Notes under the pieces: model-generated
Seen by the model: only the letters and a program-made list of their open reading frames with translations
Databases searched by the model: none
Told to the model about the DNA's origin: nothing
Shown: positions 1 through 7,653 of the stretch, in pieces
Layout of the letters: the number at the start of each line of letters is the position of its first letter
Position numbering within the stretch: position 1 is the stretch's first letter
Position numbers and translations under genes: made by a program
From: Hymenobacter duratus
GTDB taxonomy: Bacteria > Bacteroidota > Bacteroidia > Cytophagales > Hymenobacteraceae
Direction of reading: 5' to 3'
DNA length: 64,000 bases
NCBI RefSeq assembly: GCF_014698995.1
Contig: NZ_JACWZZ010000003.1
Coordinates: 62,001 to 126,000, forward strand

Positions 1-471
1 CCGAAAGATGGCGCGCAGCATATCGGCCGGCGTTTCGAATTTCCAGGCATAGTAGTCCTCGCCGGGTAGATAGCGCTTTTCCTCGTCCACCCGCAGAAAA
101 TCAGCCACAAACCACTGCTGACCAGGGTGGCCTTGCACTAGGCTAGCGTAGTGGAAGAGGCAGCGCTGTAGTAGCACATCATCATCATCGAGGGGCACAA
201 TCCAGCCGGTGGCCGTGGTCTGGCGAATAAGCAGGTTACGGGCCGGGCCGGGCAGCAGCTTGTCCGGCTGGCTGATGGTGCGCACGGGCGCCCCATCTTG
301 GTGCACGGCTTCGCGTAGCCAATCGGCGGTGCCATCCGTGGAAGCATTTTCGCAGATGAAATGCTCATACCCGAAATCTAAGGGCGCTGAGACGGTGGCA
401 CGGACACTGGCCACGGCTTCGGGCAGAAACTGTCGGCGGTTGTGGGTAGGCGTAATTACAGTGAAGTGCAT
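1..471 (-). CDS. Family 2 glycosyltransferase, N-terminal part, cut by window edge
   Basis: The minus strand reads open from an ATG at 471 to the window edge, giving 157 codons. It opens with a short beta strand ending in TPTHNR, the typical GT-A start of family 2 glycosyltransferases. An ENASTDGT segment around residues 41-48 fits the nucleotide-binding loop, and a PLDDDD stretch near residues 116-121 supplies the DxD metal and nucleotide-sugar site. The enzyme should move a sugar from a nucleotide donor to a cell-surface glycan; donor and acceptor cannot be told. The C-terminal part lies outside the window. The nearest gene upstream is divergent, so it starts its own transcript here. Confidence 0.85.
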   Translation of the reverse strand, partial: MHFTVITPTHNRRQFLPEAVASVRATVSAPLDFGYEHFICENASTDGTADWLREAVHQDGAPVRTISQPDKLLPGPARNLLIRQTTATGWIVPLDDDDVLLQRCLFHYASLVQGHPGQQWFVADFLRVDEEKRYLPGEDYYAWKFETPADMLRAIFR

Positions 472-662
472 CGGAGAAAAGTCAGGAACAGTCTGCCCCA
501 TTATTCCGGCTTCGGCCTGAAAAAGTTGCCGATTGCCGTGCTGCCTTAACTCTGAGCCGTGAAATGGCGTTAAGCGCGTGTTGTTGATTTTTAGTTTCTT
601 CCGGCCCGGTTTGTGCACTGTGCGGCCCACGTCCTTAACTTACGTTTCCGTTTATTCTCTTT

Positions 663-1529
663 ATGATGCCTTTTTCCCGGTTTCCGGTTTTGTTTCTTGG
701 CTTAGGAGTGGCTTTCGCCGCTTTTCTCCCCTCACCGGCCCCCGGCGCCGACCGTATCACGACGGAGCAGTTGATGAGCCGCCTCAGTAGCACCATCGAG
801 AACCTGAAAAGTCTGCGCTGCAATGTGCGGGCCCAGGAGCGCTTGGCCGATGGCAAATACCAGCAGGCGCGCACGGCCATGAAAATGACGTTCGGTCCGT
901 TGCGGGTATACCTCAAAAACGCCAAAGGTATTGAAGTGCTTTGGGTGACAGGCCAGAACGATGGCGACGCCTGGGTGTACCCCAACAGCTTTCCGTACGT
1001 GACGCTCAACCTGGACCCGAACGGCTCCGTGATGCGCAAAAACCAGCACCATACGGTGCTGGATGCGGGTTTTGGCACCATCGCCGACCTCATCAAAGGC
1101 TCCAGCCAGCGCCGCGACCATAGCTTCGAGAAGAGTTTTCGCTACGCCGGCGACACAACCATTGCGGGCCGCCCGTGCTACGTGCTTCGCTCCGATTTTC
1201 CGCAGTTTCGCTACGTGGCTTATAAAGCTGTGGCCGGCGACACCCCCGAGCGGATTGCCGACAAATTTGGCTGCGGCGAGTACCGCGTTATGGAGCGCAA
1301 CGGCCTCAGCCCCGGCGAAAAAGTTGAGGTAGGCCGTACCCTGCAGGTGCCCAACAGTTACGGCCGTCGCACCATTGTCTGCGTCGACCAGAAGATTATG
1401 CTCCCGCTAGTGGTGCAGGTAAACGACGACAAAGGCCTGTTCGAGAAGTTCGAATTCAGCGACGTAGTAGCCAATCAGCCCATTCCCGCCGCCGAATTCA
1501 CTAAGGGTTTTCCGGGCTATAAGTTCTAA
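663..1529 (+). CDS. Secreted DUF1571 protein with LysM-like insert
   Basis: Encodes 288 residues starting with a signal peptide of about 28 residues that ends near PAPGA. The remainder fits the DUF1571 family, which resembles LolA-like lipoprotein carriers with a curved beta sheet; the ending in FPGYKF is typical. Between about residues 184 and 227 there is a LysM-like segment: AGDTPERIADKFG, then ERNGLSPG, then VGRTLQVP. LysM modules normally bind peptidoglycan or chitin sugars. ATG codons at 663 and 666 are both possible starts. It stands alone, followed by a large hairpin repeat. An envelope role is inferred; no ligand is known. Confidence 0.6.
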   Translation: MMPFSRFPVLFLGLGVAFAAFLPSPAPGADRITTEQLMSRLSSTIENLKSLRCNVRAQERLADGKYQQARTAMKMTFGPLRVYLKNAKGIEVLWVTGQNDGDAWVYPNSFPYVTLNLDPNGSVMRKNQHHTVLDAGFGTIADLIKGSSQRRDHSFEKSFRYAGDTTIAGRPCYVLRSDFPQFRYVAYKAVAGDTPERIADKFGCGEYRVMERNGLSPGEKVEVGRTLQVPNSYGRRTIVCVDQKIMLPLVVQVNDDKGLFEKFEFSDVVANQPIPAAEFTKGFPGYKF

Positions 1530-1533
1530 CACA

Positions 1534-1629
1534 AAACGTCATTCCGCGCGGCGTTGAAGAAGCTTGCTAGTGTAATAGATGATTCTACCACACTAGCGAG
1601 CTTCTTCAACGTCGCGCGGAATGACGTTT
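1534..1629. repeat. Large imperfect hairpin repeat (REP-like)
   Basis: Two 39-base arms (1534-1572 and 1591-1629) pair across an 18-base loop with only two mismatches, both of which would be G-U pairs in RNA. The arms begin with AAACGTCATTCCGCGCG. The outer CGTCATTCC motif recurs in the shorter hairpin at 43438-43466, so this looks like a dispersed intergenic element. It lies between two convergent genes and could also act as a terminator. Confidence 0.75.
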
Positions 1630-1651
1630 CTAGCTATGCTGCTATCGAAGC

Positions 1652-2530
1652 TTAGCGGCGCATGGCTTTTTCGATTTCGTCCCACATCGGGGCCGGAATG
1701 GCTTCGAGCTTGTTGAACTCACCGGCCCCGTTCAGCCACTCCCCTCCATCGAGAGTTACTACTTCTCCATTCATATAGGCCGAGAAATCCGACACCATGT
1801 AGGCGGCCAGGTTGGCCAGTTCTTGATGGTCGCCGACGCGCTTGAGCGGCACGGACGCAGCCGGATCGAGCTTTTTAGCTAATGGCTCAGGAAAAAGCCG
1901 GCTCCAGGCGCCTTCTGTTGGGAACGGGCCGGGGGCAATGGCGTTGGAGCGGATGCCGTACTTGGCCCATTCCACGGCCAGTGAGCGGGTCATGGCCAGC
2001 ACGCCAGCTTTGGCAGCCGCCGAAGGCACTACGTAGGCCGAGCCAACGGAGGCATAAGTCGTCACGATGTTGAGGATGGTGCCGGGCTTTTTGTCCGCAA
2101 TCCAGCGCTTGCCGAAGGCCAGCGTGCAGTTGTAGGAACCACGCAGCACAATATCCACAATTACATCAAACGCCTTGTGACTCAGGCGTTCCGTGGGGCT
2201 GATGAAGTTGCCGGCCGCATTGTTAAGCAGCACATCCACCCCGCCAAACGTGTCGATGGTTTTCTGCAGCATGGCTTCTACCTCCTCGTATTTGCGCACG
2301 TCGCACTGCACGGCCAGCACGTTGGTGTTCTGGGTCTGCTCGCGCAGCTCAGCAGCCGTTTTTTCCAGCACGTCCAGCTTGCGGCTGCTGATGACGACGT
2401 TGGCCCCCAGCTGCAGAAAGTAGGTGGTCATGGCGCGGCCGAGGCCGGTGCCACCACCTGTCACGACGATAGTTTTGCCTTGGAGCGCGTTGTCGCGGAG
2501 CATGGGTTGGGCGTACGGGTGAGCAGACAT
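1652..2530 (-). CDS. SDR oxidoreductase, DECR-type 2,4-dienoyl-CoA reductase
   Basis: A 292-residue short-chain dehydrogenase/reductase. The NAD(P)-binding TGGGTGLG motif is at residues 24-31, NNAAGN follows the Rossmann core, and the active-site region reads YASVGSAYVVPSAAAKAG. This layout, with Tyr upstream and Ser-x-x-x-Lys instead of the classical Tyr-x-x-x-Lys, matches the mitochondrial DECR1 type of 2,4-dienoyl-CoA reductase, which reduces dienoyl-CoA during unsaturated fatty acid beta-oxidation. The ending with DGGEWLNGAGEFN also fits. An ATG 90 bases further upstream is possible, but would add a segment without family similarity. It stands divergent to the next gene and alone. Confidence 0.8.
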   Translation of the reverse strand: MSAHPYAQPMLRDNALQGKTIVVTGGGTGLGRAMTTYFLQLGANVVISSRKLDVLEKTAAELREQTQNTNVLAVQCDVRKYEEVEAMLQKTIDTFGGVDVLLNNAAGNFISPTERLSHKAFDVIVDIVLRGSYNCTLAFGKRWIADKKPGTILNIVTTYASVGSAYVVPSAAAKAGVLAMTRSLAVEWAKYGIRSNAIAPGPFPTEGAWSRLFPEPLAKKLDPAASVPLKRVGDHQELANLAAYMVSDFSAYMNGEVVTLDGGEWLNGAGEFNKLEAIPAPMWDEIEKAMRR

Positions 2531-2772
2531 GAAGTGGGAGGTTGAGAATGAAAAATAAATGCACAGGACCAAAATGCCACAGCAGCCACGAGGTGTCATT
2601 TTATATTCATAAAATGACATATTTCAAAGGCTGCGTGGGGCTGCTTGGGGAGGCAACCGGTGGGCAAGTTCAAAAAAACTCCTAACATAGTCCCGCTTGG
2701 CGCGCATGCCTAGGTTGCGCCCTTCGTCGTAGCCCTTCGGCCACGCAGTAAATTTCCGCACCTTTACCCCGC

Positions 2773-3636
2773 ATGGCTGATTCTCCCCACTCTTCCCGAA
2801 CCGCTCCCACAACCGTTGCCGTACTTGGCTGCGGCTGGCTGGGCCTACCACTGGCCAAGGCGCTGGTAGCAGAGGGATACGCCGTCAATGGCTCCACCAC
2901 CACTCCTACCCAGCTGCTCACCCTGCGCGACGCGGGCATCCGGCCCTACCTGCTGCGGCTGGGCCCGGAGTTTTCGCAGATTGATGCCGACTCGCTGCAC
3001 GCGCTGCTGGCCGGGGCAGATGTGCTGGTGCTGAATGTGCCACCCCGCGCCGCGGCCGCCGGGGCCTACCCGGCCCTGCTCCGGCCGGTAGGCTCGGCGG
3101 TGGCGGCAGCCGGCGTGCGGCACGTGCTGTTCGTCAGCTCCACGAGCGTTTATCCCAACGAGAACCGGCTCATGCGAGAAGGAGACGCCGTTTCGTCGCC
3201 GGATGCGCCCTCCGATTTGCTGCGGGCCGAAGGGCAGTTTACGCCGCGCTGGGGCCAGTGGCTGACGACGGTTGTGCGCCTGGGCGGCCTGTTCGGGCCC
3301 GAGCGGCCGCCCGGCCGGTTTCTGGCGGGCCGCCACAACCTGCCGCAGGGCAACGCACCCGTCAACCTCATTCACCTCGAAGACTGCGTGGGGCTGCTGC
3401 TACACATCATCCGCGAGAAAGCCTGGGGCTATACCTTCAATGCCTGCGCCGGCCAGCACCCGCCGCGCCGCACCTTCTACCCCGCCGCCGCCGCTGTATT
3501 GGGCCTGGAGGCGCCCACGTTCCAGCCCGAAACCACCGAAACCAGTGGCAAAATCATCGACAGCAGCCTGCTGCACCAGGTGACGGGCTACCAGTTCCGG
3601 CACGACAATGTGCTGGCCGCGCTACAAAGCTGCTAA
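2773..3636 (+). CDS. NAD(P)-dependent epimerase/reductase of the YeeZ type
   Basis: A 287-residue extended SDR-like protein. The dinucleotide-binding GCGWLGLPLA motif lies at about residues 19-28, followed by a Rossmann strand pattern and SSTSVYPN near residue 120, the usual place of the catalytic Ser and Tyr. The family includes E. coli YeeZ, whose substrate is not firmly known. The weak box CACCTTTA sits just before the ATG. The gene runs toward the damaged T9SS gene; the two ends lie 15 bases apart. The family call is firm, the reaction is open. Confidence 0.7.
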   Translation: MADSPHSSRTAPTTVAVLGCGWLGLPLAKALVAEGYAVNGSTTTPTQLLTLRDAGIRPYLLRLGPEFSQIDADSLHALLAGADVLVLNVPPRAAAAGAYPALLRPVGSAVAAAGVRHVLFVSSTSVYPNENRLMREGDAVSSPDAPSDLLRAEGQFTPRWGQWLTTVVRLGGLFGPERPPGRFLAGRHNLPQGNAPVNLIHLEDCVGLLLHIIREKAWGYTFNACAGQHPPRRTFYPAAAAVLGLEAPTFQPETTETSGKIIDSSLLHQVTGYQFRHDNVLAALQSC

Positions 3637-3651
3637 GCAACAGGGCGACGC

Positions 3652-5203
3652 TTACGGTGCCTGCACCAGCAGCCGGCTGCTGGCGGCAGGCACCTCGCCG
3701 GCCAGCAGCTGCACCACGTACAGGCCCACGGGCAGCCGGGCGGGCAGCGCCAGCCGTTGGCCGGGCCGTGCCACCAGCCCCGGCCAACGGCTGGCGCAAC
3801 ACCTCGCGGCCCAGCGCATCGAGTAGGCGCAGCGCCAGCGGGGCAACTGCCCCGGCGGGGCGCTGCCAGGGCACCTGCACCGCCTGCCCGGCCGTAGCCG
3901 GCTGCGGGTAGGGCGCCAGCCCGCCCCGCCCGGCGGGCGCGGCCGTCGCCTGCACCGTAGGGCAGGGCGTGTAGAAGCGCGCCACAAAAGCCGGAAACGT
4001 GTTTCCCTGGGGCGACGCCTGCACGGAGCGCCCGGCCACCACAAACGAGGAATCGGGCAGCGGCTGCCAGTCGTAGGGGCGTGGGTCGGTGATGGTTTGG
4101 GTGCAGTAGGTGCGCAGGCCCCGGCGCTGGCCCTGGGCACTCAGGCGCAGCAGCTGCAGCCGGTTGCTGGGGGTACGGCCCCCGCCGGTGGTGTAGAGCG
4201 TGAGCAGCGTGCCATCGGGCTGCTCGTATACCTTGCAGGAGTAGAGCTGCGGCTCGTTGGCGGGCGGGTCGAGGCGGTATTGCCACACTACTTGCAGCGC
4301 CGTGTCGAACTTCATCACCAGCCCGTAGCTGCGGGTGGGCTCGTTGCTGTAGCTCAGCCCTGCCGTCATGACGTAGCCGCTGCCGTCGCGCAGAGTAATG
4401 GTGTTGTTCCAGAGTCGGCCTTGGGTCACGTCTACTCCCACTACCTGCGGCCGGATAATACGGCTGCGGCGCACTTGCCCCAGCGAGTCGGTTTCGAGCG
4501 CCCAGAAATCAAAGCCATACACTGGGGATTGTACCCCGCCGGTTACTAAAAGGCCGTTGCGGGGTGCCGTTGTGAGATGCGCGGTGTAGGCGCTGCCGAA
4601 TGCTGGGCTGGCATAGCTGCGTGCCCACTGGAGAGTACCTGTGGTGTCAGTACACAACAACGAGTAGTGGGGCATTTGTGTGGATTACCCGGTGCCGGCC
4701 CCGTCGCTGATGCCGGCCACGTAGTAGTAGCCGCGCCGGGCCAGCAGGCGCACGGGTACGCTTTCCAGTGTGTCGCGCGGAATGCGCACCGTGCGCACCG
4801 TATCGCCCCGGCTATTTAGCCATTGCAGGTAGGTAGAGCCGTTGATACCGTTGCCGGGGAGGATGGTAGCGGGTGGCAGCCCGCCGGCAAATACCACTCC
4901 CGTGCCCCAGGGCCGCAAATCACTCTCACCTGACCGCCAATCTGGGGAAGCTCGCTGCCATACCAGATTCCCATTTAAGTCGTAGCGGGCGAAATGACCT
5001 TGGGTTCTATATTGAGTATAATAATTTGTTTCGTTTGCATAAATGCTATTCGCAGTAATTTGCATTCGAACGACTGTCGAAAACACTGTTCGGGGATTGG
5101 GGTTTCTAAAAATGCTAGTCTGCTCCCAATTTGTTTGTTGGCCTTGTGCAATCTTCAACAGCCCAATTATGAGCCACAAGCTCAAGTAAATTCGCAGTTT
5201 CAT
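3652..5203 (-). pseudogene. T9SS-sorted secreted protein, broken by stop and frameshift
   Basis: The gene starts with a signal peptide (MKLRIYLSLW, cleavage near AQGQ). Its first part runs to an in-frame TAA at 4685-4687 and continues in the same frame from there (STQMPHYSLL). Near the 3' end, a run of four C on the plus strand (3778-3781) shifts the frame. The expected T9SS type A tail, with LDALGREVLRQPLAG followed by LPVGLYVVQLLAG and ending LLVQAP, is intact only if one base is removed. Inside, repeated strand-rich segments (SYGLVMKFDTALQVVWQYRL) suggest a beta-propeller-like secreted protein. Two lesions make it a probable pseudogene, unless the sequence has errors. Confidence 0.7.
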
Positions 5204-5253
5204 ATACAAGAAAAGCCCAACTACCATGAGTAGTCGGGGCTTAAGTAGAGTGT

Positions 5254-5460
5254 CTAGTGAATAGCTACTTTTTGTACGGCCAGCAGCGGGCGACCCGTGC
5301 GCCGGTACTGTTCTAGGAAGTTAAGTCCTACGGCCGGAAAGGCTCGTCGGTTGGTGGCGGCCAATGTCCGCACGTAGGCTCCTGGCTCCACCGTATCGGG
5401 CTGCTCTACCATATAGCGGTGTTGGAAATTGCACCCATCGTTGTGCCTGTAAGTAATTGA
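5254..5460 (-). pseudogene. Gene remnant, C-terminal fragment of unknown protein
   Basis: A 68-codon minus-strand reading frame ends in a TAG at 5254-5256 and is closed upstream by a TGA at 5461-5463. It has no good start at its open end; an internal ATG would leave 52 residues beginning MVEQPDTVEPGAYV. The codon choice resembles the neighbouring genes. It contains AATNRRAFPAVGLNFLEQYR and ends in VAIH. I recognise no family. It may be the decayed tail of a longer gene or a short real gene. Confidence 0.3.
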
Positions 5461-5586
5461 TCAATGGAACACTAAGTATACGGATTTCACTGCTCAATCT
5501 CCTGCCTATATCCTTTCTGATGGGCCACATACCGTGCCTGCCGCTTTCCACTGGCGGCGGCCGCCGTCGCCACGCGGTTCCGGTCG

Positions 5587-5594
5587 TACCTTTG
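5587..5594 (+). promoter_or_regulatory. Bacteroidota -7 box TACCTTTG
   Basis: TACCTTTG matches the Bacteroidota primary sigma -7 consensus TAnnTTTG. Only five bases separate it from the GTG at 5600, so transcription would begin at or next to the start codon, giving a leaderless mRNA. No clear -33 TTTG is visible. Confidence 0.6.
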
Positions 5595-5599
5595 CCGGC

Positions 5600-6847
5600 G
5601 TGAAGCATTCTAATTCGACGGTGGCGGTGCTGGGTGGCGGGGCAGCGGGCTTTTTCGGGGCCATTGCCTGCGCCGAAGCCAACCCGCGCCTTACGGTGTA
5701 TCTGATAGAAAAAACCGGCAAGCTGCTGAGCAAGGTCCGAATTTCGGGCGGCGGCCGCTGCAACGTAACCCACGCCGCCGATACCCCTGCCCAACTCGTG
5801 GCGCACTACCCGCGCGGGGCTAAGCAGCTCAAGGAGCCCTTCCGGCAATTTGATGCCCAGGCCACCATCCGTTGGTTTGCGCAGCGGGGCGTGGCGCTCA
5901 AAACCGAGCCCGACGGCCGCATGTTCCCCGTCACCGACTCGTCGGAAACCATTGCGCAGTGCCTGCTGGACGCGGCCCGGCAGGCGGGCGTGCACATCCT
6001 TACCCATACCCAGCCCGAGCAGATTGATCCTCTGCCCGACGGTGGTTTCCGCCTGCGCCTCACCGGGTCCCACGCCACCGACCTGACGGTGGACCGGCTG
6101 CTCATTGCCACGGGCGGCGCCCCCAAAGCCGACCAGTATGAGTGGCTGCGGCAACTGGGCCACACCATTGCCGCGCCGGTGCCCAGCCTGTTCACTTTCA
6201 ACGTGCCCGACTCGCCGCTGCGGGAGCTGCCCGGCGTGAGCGTGCCGCGGGCCCGAGTACGGGTGGCCGGCGAAAAGCTCGAATACGAAGGCCCCGTGCT
6301 GGTGACGCATTGGGGCGTGAGCGGCCCGGCCGTGCTGAAGCTTTCGGCCTGGGGCGCGCGCCGCCTGCACGAGCTGAGCTACCAGAGCACGGCCCTCATC
6401 AACTGGATTCCGGAACACACCGAGGCCACCCTGCGCACCTGGCTGCATGAGTACCGCGAGCAGAGCGGCCGCAAACTCGTGGTTTCCAATCCAATATTTG
6501 GGTTGCCACAGCGGCTGTGGCGCACGCTCACGGAGCAGGCTGGCATCGGGCCCGAAGTACGCTGGAATGAGTTGCCAGCCAAGCCGCAAAACCGCCTGAT
6601 TGAAGCGCTGTTGAACACGGCCCTGCCCGTACGCGGCAAAACCACTTATAAGGATGAGTTTGTGACCTGTGGCGGCGTGATGCTGGGAGAAATAGACATG
6701 AAAACCATGGAAAGTCGCCGCGTACCCGGCCTACACTTTGCCGGCGAAGTACTTGATATCGACGGAATTACGGGCGGATTCAACTTTCAGGCAGCCTGGA
6801 CCACGGGGTATCTGGCCGGTCGGGCTATGGCTGCCGCCGCCGAATAG
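5600..6847 (+). CDS. HI0933/BaiN-family FAD-dependent oxidoreductase
   Basis: A 415-residue flavoprotein of the HI0933 (BaiN/RdsA-like) family. The FAD-binding GGGAAGFFGA motif is near residue 13, ISGGGRCNVT follows at about residues 47-56, LLIATGGAPK marks the second nucleotide contact, and the C-terminal GLHFAGEVLDIDGITGGFN is the family signature that contacts FAD. The reaction is unknown for most members. I take GTG 5600 rather than the ATG at 5534, because the FAD motif then lies at the usual distance and the TACCTTTG box ends five bases before it. A related protein is encoded at 30180-31385. Confidence 0.85.
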   Translation: MKHSNSTVAVLGGGAAGFFGAIACAEANPRLTVYLIEKTGKLLSKVRISGGGRCNVTHAADTPAQLVAHYPRGAKQLKEPFRQFDAQATIRWFAQRGVALKTEPDGRMFPVTDSSETIAQCLLDAARQAGVHILTHTQPEQIDPLPDGGFRLRLTGSHATDLTVDRLLIATGGAPKADQYEWLRQLGHTIAAPVPSLFTFNVPDSPLRELPGVSVPRARVRVAGEKLEYEGPVLVTHWGVSGPAVLKLSAWGARRLHELSYQSTALINWIPEHTEATLRTWLHEYREQSGRKLVVSNPIFGLPQRLWRTLTEQAGIGPEVRWNELPAKPQNRLIEALLNTALPVRGKTTYKDEFVTCGGVMLGEIDMKTMESRRVPGLHFAGEVLDIDGITGGFNFQAAWTTGYLAGRAMAAAAE

Positions 6848-6970
6848 CCTACCATCCTGGACCTGACAAAGATCAGCTTCTTCTCGTTTCAGTGCCCGTA
6901 ACCCTGGCAGGAGTTTGGGAGTAAAGAAGGGCATAACCCACCTTTCTTACCACTTAATCTACAATTCCTC

Positions 6971-7426
6971 ATGGATACTAAAGTAGTCCAAGCCGGCCTC
7001 AACGAACTTCTCGACACGCTGAAAGATGGCCAGAAAGGCTATGCCGAAGCGCTAACTGACGTGGAAGACGCTGACCTGAAACAGATTTTCAAGAAATACG
7101 CGGCCCAGCGCTCCGAGTACCTGACCGAGTTGCAGGATGAGATGCACAAGCTAAATCTGCATCCGAACCAGGAGTCGGAGTCTTCCATCACGGGCACTAT
7201 CCACCGCGCCTTCATCAACCTGAAAGGGTTGATTACCAGCAAAGACCGCCACAGCATCCTAGCTGAGTGCGAACGGGGCGAAGACTACGCCAAAGGAGCT
7301 TACGAAAAAGCCCGAAAAATCGAAGGCTTGCCCGGCAACCTGAGCACCCTTATTGCCAAGCAGGCCGCCGGCATCAAGCAGGGCCACGACGAAATCCGCG
7401 ACCTGCGCGACGCCGCCAAAAAATAA
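6971..7426 (+). CDS. PA2169-family four-helix-bundle protein (DUF2383)
   Basis: A 151-residue, all-helical, charged protein without signal peptide. The order of segments (LLDTLKDGQKGY at residues 14-25, the DxxLKxxF helix, GTIHRAFINLK, ILAECERGEDYAKGAYEKA) fits the PA2169 family, a ferritin-like four-helix bundle often linked with stress conditions. Acidic and His residues typical of metal-binding bundles are present, but I cannot confirm a metal site. It stands alone and ends at a strong terminator. The physiological role is not established. Confidence 0.75.
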   Translation: MDTKVVQAGLNELLDTLKDGQKGYAEALTDVEDADLKQIFKKYAAQRSEYLTELQDEMHKLNLHPNQESESSITGTIHRAFINLKGLITSKDRHSILAECERGEDYAKGAYEKARKIEGLPGNLSTLIAKQAAGIKQGHDEIRDLRDAAKK

Positions 7427-7474
7427 GCACTGATGGTGCCGATAGAGTTGATTTAACAGCCTTCAACTTTCCAG

Positions 7475-7516
7475 CCATAAAGAAAGCCGCTTCTACTGGA
7501 GCGGCTTTCTTTATGG
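7475..7516 (+). terminator. Rho-independent terminator
   Basis: A nearly perfect hairpin with arms CCATAAAGAAAGCCGC and its reverse complement encloses a 10-base loop, about 50 bases after the DUF2383 stop. The arm's own TTTCTTTA tract supplies the T-rich end. Confidence 0.85.
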
Positions 7517-7559
7517 GCATTTGCGAAACCACTGGCGAATTCTACCCGTCAAATACTGA

Positions 7560-7607
7560 ATTAACGCAAAAGAGCCACTTCTGACGAAGTGGCTCTTTTG
7601 CGTTAAT
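7560..7607. terminator. Bidirectional terminator between convergent genes
   Basis: A second perfect hairpin (arm ATTAACGCAAAAGAGCCACTT with its complement around a 6-base loop) lies between the DUF2383 gene and the end of the helicase gene on the other strand. The A-rich and T-rich sides make it work in both directions; it probably serves the helicase. Confidence 0.8.
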
Positions 7608-7653
7608 TGGCTTAGATTGAAATCAATTCAATCTGCAAAATCTGTGATATGAT

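Noticed and set aside
5534..5599. ATG at 5534 as start of the flavoprotein
   Set aside because: The added residues (PAAFHWRRPPSP) are unlike the family, and the -7 box lies inside them, so GTG 5600 is preferred.
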